A DNA stretch of 64,000 bases from Sinomonas albida (GTDB taxonomy: Bacteria; Actinomycetota; Actinomycetes; Actinomycetales; Micrococcaceae). This document shows, in pieces, positions 35,593 to 44,120 of the stretch (position 1 is its first letter; every line of letters starts with the position of its first letter). The stretch lies in contig NZ_SWDW01000003.1 in the NCBI RefSeq assembly GCF_004919045.1, forward strand, positions 220,028 through 284,027. Reading direction: 5' to 3'. The translations under genes were made by a program, and so were the position numbers. The notes under the pieces were generated by a model. The model worked only from the letters and a program-made list of their open reading frames with translations, had not been told where the DNA came from and ran no database searches.

Positions 35593-37082
35593 GCCCGCAC
35601 CTCCGCCGCATGGCCCCAGCTCCGGATCGCCGCCAGATCCCGACGGCTCGCGATCACGAGGGCTCCCATGACGACGGCCCCGCACCCCGCCGAGGCGCAG
35701 AGGGCCAGGAGCGGCTGGTCGATCGACGTCCTCAAGAGGAGCGTCACGCCGGCCAGCGGCACGCACGCCGCGAGCGGCAGCCAGGTCCGCTGGAGCAGCG
35801 ACCCGAGCCTGAAGCCCCTCCTCGCCAGCAGCACGAGGTAGACGGGCAGGATGATCAGGAGCCCCTCGGCCAGCGAAGCGAACGCCAGTCCCGCGATCCC
35901 GGCGAACCGTGCCCCTGCGGCCAGCGCGGGCACCAGCCCCGCGATCCACAGGCACTGGACCCACAGGATGGCGCCGGACTCCCCGAGCACCACGAGGAAG
36001 TCGTAGACGAGCTCGAAGAAGATGCGCAGACCCGCCGTCGCCGCCAACCACACGAGAGCCTGAGCGGATGCCGCCCAGGCCGCTCCGTAGATCGTCGAGA
36101 CGAGCGGGAGGGCCGCGACGGCCATGACCGTCACGACCGGCAGGACCGCGGCCGCGGTGACGCCCACCAGCGACAGGAACGCCTCGCGCATGGCCTGCGG
36201 GTCATGCTGGAGCTTGGCGAAGACGGGCGGCGCGACGCCTCGAAGAGGCTGCGAGAAAATGTTCACCGGCCAGTTGGCGAGGTTCGCGGCCAGCACGTAG
36301 AAGCCGAGGCCCAGGCTGCCGAGCAGATTGCCCGCCACGATCTGGTCGGCATAGCCCACGGCGAACGCGATCACGCTGGACCCTGCCAGCGGGAGCCCGA
36401 AGCGCAGGAGCGGGCGGACGCGTTCCTGCCTCCAGCCGAACCGCAACGGCAGCGGGGAGTAGGCGATGAAGAGGACCGCCGCGACGAGGCTCGCAACGAT
36501 CCTCCCGACCGCCAGGCTCATCGCCCCCACGCCGGACGCGACGAGGACCACCGACACGATCGCGCCGAGCCACACGTTGACCTGATCGATGATCAGGCGG
36601 ACGCCCTGGCGGAAGTCCCTCTGCAGGAGCGCGGCGGGCGTGGCCACGAGGCCGTTGATGAGCACGCACACGGCCATGGCGCGCACGACGTCGGTGGCGG
36701 CCGGGTCCCCCATCGCCGCCGCGAAGGCTGGTGCACCAGCCCAGGACGCGCCGAGGATCAGGGCGCTGGCGCCCACGGAAATCGTCGTCACTGTCGGGGC
36801 GATCTCTGCGGGGTCGCTCGGCCATCTGACGATCGCGAGGCTGACCCCGAGCTCGTTGAAGCTCAGGACCGCGAGCAAGGCGACCAGCGCGATGGCATAT
36901 GTGCCGAACTGGGCGGGCCCCAAGAGCCGCGCGAGCAGGACGCCGATCGCGATCGTGCCGAATTTTGAGATGACCGTGTTGAGGAGGCTCAGCGCGAAGG
37001 CGCGGGACGCCGTCGCCGGTCGTTGGCCGGACGCGCGGCCGCGCAGCGCGGTCGCCCCAGGATCCAGGCCTCCCCTCAGCAT
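35589..37082 (-). CDS. Polysaccharide flippase (MOP/Wzx-like)
   Basis: A 497-residue integral membrane protein with about 12-14 hydrophobic segments, starting with ALSLLNTVISKFGTIAIGVL, LLARLLGPAQFGTYAIALVA and LSFNELGVSLAIVRWP, which match Wzx/RfbX-type exporters of the MOP superfamily. It would flip the lipid-linked repeat unit across the membrane for polymerisation. ATG 37082 lies across the stop codon of the upstream aminotransferase (7-nt overlap). Confidence 0.88.
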   Translation of the reverse strand: MLRGGLDPGATALRGRASGQRPATASRAFALSLLNTVISKFGTIAIGVLLARLLGPAQFGTYAIALVALLAVLSFNELGVSLAIVRWPSDPAEIAPTVTTISVGASALILGASWAGAPAFAAAMGDPAATDVVRAMAVCVLINGLVATPAALLQRDFRQGVRLIIDQVNVWLGAIVSVVLVASGVGAMSLAVGRIVASLVAAVLFIAYSPLPLRFGWRQERVRPLLRFGLPLAGSSVIAFAVGYADQIVAGNLLGSLGLGFYVLAANLANWPVNIFSQPLRGVAPPVFAKLQHDPQAMREAFLSLVGVTAAAVLPVVTVMAVAALPLVSTIYGAAWAASAQALVWLAATAGLRIFFELVYDFLVVLGESGAILWVQCLWIAGLVPALAAGARFAGIAGLAFASLAEGLLIILPVYLVLLARRGFRLGSLLQRTWLPLAACVPLAGVTLLLRTSIDQPLLALCASAGCGAVVMGALVIASRRDLAAIRSWGHAAEVRA

Positions 37083-38203
37083 CCCCGCACCACCTCCGCG
37101 ACGAGCCGCTGCTGCTCGGGCGTGATGTGCGGGAACATGGGCAGCGAGAGCAGCTCGCGCGAGGCCGTCTCCGCGACGGGGAAGTCGCCTCGCGAGTACC
37201 CGAGATAGGAAAAGGCATCCGTGAGGTGCACGGGCGTCGGGTAATGGATTCCCGTCCCGATCCCTGCCGAGGCGAGCGCGCCCTGCACGCGCGAGCGGTC
37301 CTCGAGCCGGAGCACGTAGAGATGCCACACGTCCTCGTTGCCCGACTGGCTCCGCGGGGTCCGCACCCCAGGCACCCCGTCGAGAAGCTCCGCGTACAGC
37401 CGCGCCGCCTGGCGCCGTCGTGCGTTCCAATCGGCGAGCCGCCGCAGCTTGGCGCGCAGCACGATCGCCTGCACGGCGTCGAGCCGCGAGTTGAAGCCGA
37501 CGACCTCGTGCACGTACTTGACCGCGCTCCCGTGCGCGGCGAGGAGCCGCACGAGCTCGGCGAGTACCGGATCGTTCGTGGTCACGGCGCCCGCGTCCCC
37601 GGCCGCACCCAGGTTCTTGCCGGGATAGAAGCTCGTGGCGGCGATGTGGCCCAGCGACCCCGCGCTGCGGCCGAACCGCCGCGCACCCTGCGCCTGGGCG
37701 GCATCCTCGACCACCGCGATCCCGCGCCGCGCCGCCAGCGGGACGATCGCCTCGACGGGCGCGGTCTGGCCGAACAGGTGAACCGGGACGATGGCCTGAG
37801 TCCTAGGCCCCACCGCCCGGCCCACCTTGTCCGTGTCGATGAGCAGCGTCTCCGGATCGACGTCGACTATCACGGGCCGCGCCCCCGCCCGGACCACCGC
37901 CTCCGCGGTGGCCACGAACGTGTTGGCCGGCAGGATCACCTCGCCGCCGGGCCCCACGCCGACGGCGCGGAGCGCGAGCTCGAGCGCGTCGGTTCCGTTC
38001 GCGACGCCGATGCACGCGCGGACGCCGACGAACTCGGCGTACTCGCGCTCGAACGCCTCGACGTCCGGCCCCCCGATGAACGCGCCGGTATCGAGCACCC
38101 GCACCACTTCAGGCACGACGTCCGCACTCACCTCGCGCTGCTGCGCCGCCAGATCCACGAAAGGAACCCTGTGGATGCGGCCAGCCTGTGCCTCCGCGGT
38201 CAT
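37076..38203 (-). CDS. DegT/DnrJ/EryC1/StrS aminotransferase (WbpE/FdtB-like)
   Basis: A 375-residue PLP-dependent sugar aminotransferase. Signatures are VPFVDLAAQQREV, GVANGTDALELALRA, ILPANTFVATAEAVVRAGA, VPVHLFGQ, VEDAAQAQGA, the PLP lysine in SFYPGKNLGAAGDAGA and GFNSRLDAVQAIVLRAKL. This subtype commonly makes 3-amino sugars from 3-keto sugar nucleotides, as WbpE does after WbpB. The Gfo/Idh protein (41-42 kb) and the WbpD-like acetyltransferase (18 kb) would supply the other steps. It overlaps the upstream gene by 4 nt. Confidence 0.88.
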   Translation of the reverse strand: MTAEAQAGRIHRVPFVDLAAQQREVSADVVPEVVRVLDTGAFIGGPDVEAFEREYAEFVGVRACIGVANGTDALELALRAVGVGPGGEVILPANTFVATAEAVVRAGARPVIVDVDPETLLIDTDKVGRAVGPRTQAIVPVHLFGQTAPVEAIVPLAARRGIAVVEDAAQAQGARRFGRSAGSLGHIAATSFYPGKNLGAAGDAGAVTTNDPVLAELVRLLAAHGSAVKYVHEVVGFNSRLDAVQAIVLRAKLRRLADWNARRRQAARLYAELLDGVPGVRTPRSQSGNEDVWHLYVLRLEDRSRVQGALASAGIGTGIHYPTPVHLTDAFSYLGYSRGDFPVAETASRELLSLPMFPHITPEQQRLVAEVVRGC

Positions 38204-38865
38204 CGTTCCACCCCTCGAGAGCTCCCGCCGGACAGCTGAGACATGGGCCGGGCGGGGACTCCGACCCATGTCTGCCCCTCGGGCACGTCCGTCACCACGG
38301 CCGCACCCATGCCGATCACGGCCCGCGCGCCCACCCGGGTGCGCTGCCGAATGCTGCAGTTCATGCCCAGGTAGGCGGCGCGGCCGACGACGACGGAGCC
38401 TCCTAGCGAGACCCCGGCACCGAACGTCACGTAGTCGTCCACGAAGTCGCCGTGGGTGAGCGTCACCCCGGGCATGACGACGACGTGGCGGCCCACCGCG
38501 ACTGCGGCGGTCATGACGACGTTCGCCAACAGGATGCTCCCCTCCCCCACCGTGCAGCCCTCCGGCACGATCGCGGTGGGATGCACGATCGTCGCGAAGT
38601 GGCCGGGAGGGAGGCCGAGCGCCCCGAGCCGGCGGACGATGTCCGCGCGGGTCGCGCCGCTCCCCACGCACACCACGATGCGGGCACCGGGATGCTTCCT
38701 CACCTCCGCCAGGGGGCCGAGCACGTGGGCGCCGTCGAGGACGCTTCCGGCGCGGACGGGATCGTCGTCGAGGATCCCGAGGACGTCGAAGTCGTCCCCG
38801 GCGCGCACCAGGGCCATGACCTCGCGGGCCAGCCCGCTCGCGGCGACCAGCAGGAGTTCGGTCAC
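38200..38865 (-). CDS. NeuD/PglD-like sugar O/N-acyltransferase
   Basis: A 221-residue protein: N-terminal Rossmann-like part (VTELLLVAASGLAREVMALV, VLGILDDDP) and a hexapeptide beta-helix (VVMPGVTLTHGDFVDDYVTF, GRAAYLGMNCSIRQR) ending ARAVIGMGAAVVTDVPEG and WVGVPARPM. This is the PglD/NeuD sialic-acid O-acetyltransferase fold, often N-acetylating 4-amino sugars made by a neighbouring DegT enzyme. GTG 38865 overlaps the aminotransferase stop (GTGA), consistent with that pairing. Confidence 0.85.
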   Translation of the reverse strand: MTELLLVAASGLAREVMALVRAGDDFDVLGILDDDPVRAGSVLDGAHVLGPLAEVRKHPGARIVVCVGSGATRADIVRRLGALGLPPGHFATIVHPTAIVPEGCTVGEGSILLANVVMTAAVAVGRHVVVMPGVTLTHGDFVDDYVTFGAGVSLGGSVVVGRAAYLGMNCSIRQRTRVGARAVIGMGAAVVTDVPEGQTWVGVPARPMSQLSGGSSRGVER

Positions 38866-40070
38866 GTCCGCACTTCCCTCCGGGCGTGGCCGGCCACGGG
38901 CGCGGACGCGCGGCGGACGGCGTCCGCGACGCGCAGCACGCCGGCCTCGCCGAGCTCGTGGTAGAGCGGAAGGATGAGGGTCCGGGCCGTGAGCCGCTCG
39001 GTCGCGGTGAGCGGGACGCGCAGGGGCCACCCAGAGAACGCAGGCTCGAGGTGGGCCGCCATGATCCCCGGGCGCGCCGAGATGCCCTCGGCCGCGAGCG
39101 CGTCGAGCAGGGCGTCGCGGTCGAGGGGGAACTCGTCCCCGATCTCGGCCCAGAGCGACTGGAAGTTCGCGGCGCCACCGGGCGGGTCCTCGACGAGCCT
39201 GAGTCCGGGGACGCCGTCGAGCGCGTCGCGGTAGACCGCGGCGAGCGCGCGCCGCCGCTCGACCATCTCCTGGAGCCGCCCGAGCTGGACCAGGCCGATC
39301 GCCGCCTGCACATCCGTCATGCGGTAGTTGAAGCCGATCTCGGTGTAGCGCTCGGCGGGCGCGCGGAGCGACGCGTGCCGCTCTGCGGCGGAGACGCTCG
39401 CGGAGTGCTGCCGGAGGCGCCGGGCGCGCTCGGCCCACTCGGCGCGGTCCGTGGTGAGCATGCCGCCCTCGCCGGTCGTGAGGAGCTTGCGCGGGTGGAA
39501 CGACCATGCGGCGATGTCCGCGCCGACGCCCACGGGCCGGCCCAGGTACAGCGAGCCGACGGCACACGCGGCGTCCTCGACGAGCGCGATCCCCCGCGCG
39601 GCGCACAGCTCGGCGAGCGGCTCGACGTCCGCGGGGATGCCGCCCTGGTCCACGACGATGACGGCCGTGGTGCGGGGCCCGAGCACCTGGGCCACGCCGG
39701 CCACCGTGAGGTTCCCGGTCACGGGATCGACGTCGGCGAAGACCGGCTCGGCGCCGACGTACCGGGGCGCGTTGGCCGTCGCGATGAAGGAGAAGGAGGG
39801 CACCACGACCTCGTCGCCCGGCTGGACGCCCGCGACGACGAGGGCGAGGTGCAGCGCCGCCGTGCAGCTCGACACGGCGACGCCGTACGCGACATCCTGG
39901 GCCGAGGCGAACGCCCGCTCGAACTCCGCGACGCGGGGCCCCTGAGCGAGCCACCCGGACGCGATGACCTCCGCGACCGCGTGTGCCTCCTCCACCCCGA
40001 CCCAGGGCTTCATGACATTGATGCGCTCCCCGTCGAGGTGCGCCGTGGGGTGCCCCGCCTCCGCGCTCAT
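38862..40070 (-). CDS. DegT/DnrJ/EryC1/StrS aminotransferase (PglE-like)
   Basis: A 402-residue PLP enzyme: MKPWVGVEEAHAVAEVI, SGWLAQGPRVAEFERAFA, AVSSCTAALHLALVVAGV, VPSFSFIATANAPRYVGA, VEDAACAVGSLY, the PLP lysine in SFHPRKLLTTGEGG and GFNYRMTDVQAAIGLVQL. The early SGW-x-x-x-GP motif and HPRK context are those of enzymes that make 4-amino-4,6-dideoxy sugars. It is coupled by 4-nt overlaps to the epimerase upstream and the acetyltransferase downstream. The substrate is inferred from family and neighbours. Confidence 0.88.
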   Translation of the reverse strand: MSAEAGHPTAHLDGERINVMKPWVGVEEAHAVAEVIASGWLAQGPRVAEFERAFASAQDVAYGVAVSSCTAALHLALVVAGVQPGDEVVVPSFSFIATANAPRYVGAEPVFADVDPVTGNLTVAGVAQVLGPRTTAVIVVDQGGIPADVEPLAELCAARGIALVEDAACAVGSLYLGRPVGVGADIAAWSFHPRKLLTTGEGGMLTTDRAEWAERARRLRQHSASVSAAERHASLRAPAERYTEIGFNYRMTDVQAAIGLVQLGRLQEMVERRRALAAVYRDALDGVPGLRLVEDPPGGAANFQSLWAEIGDEFPLDRDALLDALAAEGISARPGIMAAHLEPAFSGWPLRVPLTATERLTARTLILPLYHELGEAGVLRVADAVRRASAPVAGHARREVRT

Positions 40071-41062
40071 GACGCGGCCACGACCCGTGCCGCGGCGATC
40101 TCCTCGCGCAGCGGGCGCCACCACGAGACGAGGCGCCGGAGTCCCTCGTCGAGCGGCATCTCGGCGCGGAACCCGAGGTCGCGGGCCGCCGCGGCCGTGT
40201 CCGCGAGGCGGCGTGCCACCCCGTTGACCTTCCGCTCGGGACCGAACTCGACGGAGAGCTTCGAGTCCATCGCATCCAGGAGCGCGACCGCGAGCGCGAG
40301 CAGGCTCGTCTCGGTGCCGCTCGCCACGTTGTACACGCCCTCCCGGACCGCCGACTCGGCCGCGTAGATGTTGGCCCGCGCCACGTCGCTCGTGTAGACG
40401 AAGTCCATGGTCTGCTCGCCGTTGCCGTAGACGAGCGGCGGCCGCCCGTCGGCGATGCGCTCCATCCAGCGCACCAGGACCTCGGTGTAGAGCCCGTGGA
40501 CGTCCATGCGTGGCCCGTACACGTTGAAGTAGCGCAGGGCCACGTAGTCGAGCCCGTACATCGCCCGAAAGCTGCGGGCCATTCCCTCGTTGAAGCTCTT
40601 CGCGGCGCCGTACATCGTGTCGTTGTTGTGGTGATGGTGTCGCTCCCCGGTCGGGAACTCGTCCGCGGCGCCGTAGACCGAAGCGCTCGAGGCAAGCACC
40701 ACCTTGTCCACGCCGTGCTGCGACGCGGCCTCGAGCACCGTGAACGTCCCGTCGACGAGCACCTCGAGCGCGAGCCGCGGGTCCTCGGCGCACTGCGTGA
40801 TGCGGATCGCGGCCTCGTGGAACACGAGATCCTTGCCTACCGTCGCGTCGTGGACCGTGTCCCGATCCCGCAGATCGCCTTCGACGAGCCGCACCCGGCC
40901 CGTGGCGAGCGCATGGTCCAGATTCGCGAGGCGGCCCCGCGTGAGGTTGTCGAGGACGTCGACGTGTTCGACGCCCGCATCGAGCAGGTGGTCCACGATC
41001 GTCGATCCGATCGTCCCGGCCCCGCCGGTCACGAGCACGCGAGCCCCCGCCAGCACTGTCAT
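40067..41062 (-). CDS. NAD-dependent sugar-nucleotide epimerase/dehydratase
   Basis: A 331-residue extended SDR enzyme. NAD-binding ARVLVTGGAGTIGSTIVDHL at the N-terminus, the catalytic Ser region ASSASVYGAADE and the YxxxK motif in TMYGAAKSFNEGMAR are present, then YFNVYGPRMD and DFVYTSDVARA. This resembles UDP-glucose/GlcNAc 4-epimerases and related dehydratases. A cluster HHHHNN just before the active-site Tyr is unusual. It supplies a modified nucleotide sugar to the operon; the exact reaction is not decidable here. Confidence 0.87.
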   Translation of the reverse strand: MTVLAGARVLVTGGAGTIGSTIVDHLLDAGVEHVDVLDNLTRGRLANLDHALATGRVRLVEGDLRDRDTVHDATVGKDLVFHEAAIRITQCAEDPRLALEVLVDGTFTVLEAASQHGVDKVVLASSASVYGAADEFPTGERHHHHNNDTMYGAAKSFNEGMARSFRAMYGLDYVALRYFNVYGPRMDVHGLYTEVLVRWMERIADGRPPLVYGNGEQTMDFVYTSDVARANIYAAESAVREGVYNVASGTETSLLALAVALLDAMDSKLSVEFGPERKVNGVARRLADTAAAARDLGFRAEMPLDEGLRRLVSWWRPLREEIAAARVVAAS

Positions 41063-42228
41063 GCCCCCGCCTCCTGCCTCAGGGAGCCGCCCATGAGCTC
41101 GCGCCCGAACAGCCCCGGCCCGTCCATACGGTCATGCGGCACGACGTCGGCCTTCCCGCCCCCGTCCTGGAGGCTGCGGCTCGTGGCCTCGAGCACGCCG
41201 AGGACGCGCAGGGCAGACGCCCCGCTCGTGGCCGCGGGGCGCTCCTCCCGGATCGCGGCGGCGAATTCGGCGACCATCTGGCCGAGCGCCTCGCGCTCGG
41301 GGAGGGCGGGCGACCAGGTGTCGCCGAGCCGGTACGAGATGGCGGCGTCGCGGCGGTCCGCGGCGCTGCGCGAACCGCGCGCGGGCAGCTGGACTCCGCG
41401 GTCATAGATGCTCAGCCGCTGCTGCGGGTTGAGATCGTCCCACACGAGCGTGCGCTGCGTGCCGCCGATGACCATCTGCCGGATCTTGGTGGGGCTGAGC
41501 CAGTTCACGTGGATGTGGGCCATGGCGCCGTACGGGAGGTCGAAGGAGAGATGGCCCACGCAGTCGCGCCCGGTCCCGAGCGGATCGGCGCCGTGCGCGG
41601 ACACGGTGTCCGGCGTGAGCCCGTCACGGAGGACGTAGTCGAGGATGGACAGGTCGTGCGGCGCGAGGTCCCAGAACACGTCGACGTCCGGCTGGACGAG
41701 CCCGAGGTTGATCCGGACCGAATCGACGTAGAGGATGTCCCCGAGCTCGCCAGCGGCGAGCAGGGCGCGCATCTTCTGCACGGCAGGCGTGTAGCAGTAC
41801 GTGTGGTCGGCCATGAGGACCAGGCCGCGCTTCTCGGCCGTCGCGACCATGTCCGCTCCCCTGTCCCAGTGGTCCGCGAGCGGCTTCTCGACGAGTACGT
41901 GTTTGCCGGCCCCGAGCGCCGTGAGAGCCACGTGGTGATGGGTCCTGGCCGGCGTCGCGATCGCCACGGCGTCGACATCGACCGTGTCGAGCACCTCATC
42001 GAGCGAGCTGAACGCGGCCGCGCCGTAGAGCGAGGCGAGGGCCTCCGCACGCTCGGTGTCCAGGTCGCACACCGCCCGGAGCTCCCACTCGGCCGAGCGG
42101 TGGAAGTTCCGCGCCAGGTTGGGCCCCCAGTAGCCCGCGCCGACGACGACGACCGAGAGCGGTCGGTCAGGCTCGCTCCCCGAACCGGTCGCCCGGAACT
42201 TCAGGAGCGAATGCGGAAGGTCCGCCAT
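41059..42228 (-). CDS. Gfo/Idh/MocA-family sugar-nucleotide dehydrogenase
   Basis: A 389-residue NAD(P)-dependent enzyme: VVVVGAGYWGPNLARNFH binding loop, AVCDLDTERAEAL, VAIATPARTHHHVAL and the catalytic-type motif KHVLVEKPLAD, with the family's later H-D pair in WDLAPHDLSILDYV. In amino-sugar pathways such WbpB-like enzymes oxidise the 3-position of UDP-GlcNAc-uronate. ATG 42228 is chosen for AGAAGAGG upstream; ATG 42288, overlapping the previous stop as TGATG, adds 20 basic residues. Second gene of the operon. Confidence 0.88.
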   Translation of the reverse strand: MADLPHSLLKFRATGSGSEPDRPLSVVVVGAGYWGPNLARNFHRSAEWELRAVCDLDTERAEALASLYGAAAFSSLDEVLDTVDVDAVAIATPARTHHHVALTALGAGKHVLVEKPLADHWDRGADMVATAEKRGLVLMADHTYCYTPAVQKMRALLAAGELGDILYVDSVRINLGLVQPDVDVFWDLAPHDLSILDYVLRDGLTPDTVSAHGADPLGTGRDCVGHLSFDLPYGAMAHIHVNWLSPTKIRQMVIGGTQRTLVWDDLNPQQRLSIYDRGVQLPARGSRSAADRRDAAISYRLGDTWSPALPEREALGQMVAEFAAAIREERPAATSGASALRVLGVLEATSRSLQDGGGKADVVPHDRMDGPGLFGRELMGGSLRQEAGA

Positions 42229-42287
42229 GGTCTTGCCTCTTCTCTCGATGCGCTCGTGCTGGGTTGACCGGCGTCGTGAGCGGGTCA

Positions 42288-43796
42288 TCAGTAGGCCCCG
42301 GTGGGGGCGAAGACGGCGCGGAAGGTGCGCCACAGGATCATGAGGTCCCCCATGATCGACCAGTTCTCCACGTAGTACAGGTCCAGCCGGACCGAGTCGT
42401 CCCAATCGAGATCCGACCGCCCGCTGATCTGCCACAGCCCCGTGATGCCCGGCTTGATGAGCATCCGGCGGTGCGTGTAGCGCTCGTACTTCCCGACCTC
42501 CCGGCTGAGCGGAGGCCGGGGCCCGACGAGGCTCATCTCGCCCTTGAGGACGTTGAGGAACTGCGGGAGCTCGTCGAGCGAGTACTTCCGCATCCACTTG
42601 CCGCACCGGGTGACGCGCGGATCGTCCTTGACCTTGAACAGGACTCCCGCGCCCTCGTTGTCCGCCTCGAGGTCCCGGAGCCGCGACTCGGCGTCCTGCA
42701 CCATCGAGCGGAACTTGAGCATCGAGAACGGCCGCCCCGCCTTGCCGATCCGTTCCTGGCGGAACAGGATCGGGCCCTCCGAGTCGAGGTGCACGATGAT
42801 CGCGAGGACGCCCAAGATCGGCGCGAGCATCACGAGGGCCGCGCTCGCGAGCACGAGGTCGAGGGCCCGCTTCACCACGTGCTTCGCGCCCGTGTAGTGC
42901 GGCAGGTCCACCTCCATGAGCGGGAGTCCCTGGACGGGCCGCCAATGGATGCGCGGCCCCGCGACGTTGGTGAGGGTCGAGGCGAGGACCAGCTCGGCAT
43001 CGTGCTGTTCGAGGTTCCACCCGAGCTCCCGCACGTAGCGGTTGCCGCCCGGAACCGGGCCGGCGATGATCACGGCAGCTGCCTTCTTGAGCGCGACCGT
43101 CCGCACGACGTCGTCCGTCGAACTCAGGACGGGGAGCCGCACGCCGTCGACCGCGAGGCTCTGGCCGCGCCGCCCGCCCGGGAGGACGGCACCCAGGACG
43201 TTGTAGGGCGCGCCGTCGCTCGCGGCGATCCGCCGCACCACGTAGCGCACGTCCTCGGGTTCGCCGACCACGACTGCGGGCGTGAGGTACAGACCGTTCT
43301 GGCGCTGGTGGTTGAGCCAGCGCCGGCTCACCCACCGCACGGCGAGGAGCGCCATGACACCGGAGCCGAACACGAGCGCGAACACGTGGGCGGGGAGCCA
43401 GTTGGTCATGAGCACCGAGGCGATGGCCAGAACGGCGAAGAGCTGGAACGATGCCGCGACAACTCGCCGGTACTCCTCCGCGCCGATCCCCAGCACCGAC
43501 GCGTCCCGGCTTCCATAGACGCCGAGCGCCACGGGCCACAGGACGGCAATCGCGACGACGGCGGCGAGCCCCCGCGGGCTCGTGTCGCCGAGGATGAGCC
43601 CGCCCGCCGCGGCAGCGAGGACGACGGCGGAATCCGCCGCACGCAGGTACAGCGCGTATCGTCGTGGCCAGGCCTGCGCCCGGGCCGAGCGGGCGATGCG
43701 CGCTGACGGTGAGCCGGGCTTCAGGACGGACGAGAGGCGGGGACCCCACCACGCGGTGATCGAGTGGGCCACGTTCTGCTGCGCGCCTACGGACAT
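42288..43796 (-). CDS. Exopolysaccharide polyprenyl glycosylphosphotransferase (priming enzyme)
   Basis: First gene of the long operon. The 502-residue membrane protein has four N-terminal helices, a nucleotide-binding-like CoA-fold region (PAVVVGEPEDVRYVVRRI) and, after a fifth helix, the catalytic bacterial sugar-transferase domain: VKRALDLVLASAALVML, GPILFRQERIGKAGRPF, MLKFRSM, SLDELPQFLNVLKGEMSLVG and KPGITGLWQISGRS. It transfers a sugar 1-phosphate to undecaprenyl phosphate, starting repeat-unit assembly. GAGGA lies upstream of ATG 43796. S2, shared with the sortase-like gene, lies 85 bp upstream. Confidence 0.93.
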   Translation of the reverse strand: MSVGAQQNVAHSITAWWGPRLSSVLKPGSPSARIARSARAQAWPRRYALYLRAADSAVVLAAAAGGLILGDTSPRGLAAVVAIAVLWPVALGVYGSRDASVLGIGAEEYRRVVAASFQLFAVLAIASVLMTNWLPAHVFALVFGSGVMALLAVRWVSRRWLNHQRQNGLYLTPAVVVGEPEDVRYVVRRIAASDGAPYNVLGAVLPGGRRGQSLAVDGVRLPVLSSTDDVVRTVALKKAAAVIIAGPVPGGNRYVRELGWNLEQHDAELVLASTLTNVAGPRIHWRPVQGLPLMEVDLPHYTGAKHVVKRALDLVLASAALVMLAPILGVLAIIVHLDSEGPILFRQERIGKAGRPFSMLKFRSMVQDAESRLRDLEADNEGAGVLFKVKDDPRVTRCGKWMRKYSLDELPQFLNVLKGEMSLVGPRPPLSREVGKYERYTHRRMLIKPGITGLWQISGRSDLDWDDSVRLDLYYVENWSIMGDLMILWRTFRAVFAPTGAY

Positions 43797-44120
43797 GACA
43801 GTTCCTCGGCTTCCCCAAAATGGGGACCGGTCGGTGTTGCCGGTCCCTCACCACTCCAGTACAGCCGCGCGGTGTTCGGCGGTCACCAGTAGTCGGTACC
43901 CGAGCTTCAACCCGCCCTCTGAGGGTGAACCCTTGGCCTGTACGCAGGAGTGCGCGAACCCATTACGCGTAGTTGCGCACTCGGCACTGGGCACGGCGTG
44001 CGAGTACTCGAATGGTCCTGTATATCGCCGAGTCGCTTCGAGCAGACCGGCCCCTGACCTGCGGTTACTCGGGGCGTGGCGTCGCCCCGAAGGCGAGTAG
44101 CGCGGCGCCCGCGGCAGGCG
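43797..44120. other. 324-bp intergenic region upstream of the polysaccharide operon
   Basis: Holds the S2 element (43881-43922), further scattered GTACGC / GAGTACTCG and TTACGCGTAGTTGCGCA-like words, and presumably the operon promoter. Next to the LuxR gene end at 44121 the sequence is GC-rich with imperfect inverted repeats. No gene or RNA is evident. Confidence 0.5.
43881..43922 (-). promoter_or_regulatory. Shared upstream element S2 (copy near the polysaccharide operon)
   Basis: A 22-nt block containing ACCAGTAGTCGGTACC (43881-43902), a 10-nt spacer, and CGCCCTCTGA (43913-43922), identical to S1 at 17668-17708 apart from the spacer. It is 85-126 bp upstream of the priming transferase start. 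Identity over 32 fixed positions in otherwise unlike flanks argues for a functional control site. The LuxR regulators next door are candidate binders. Confidence 0.72.
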
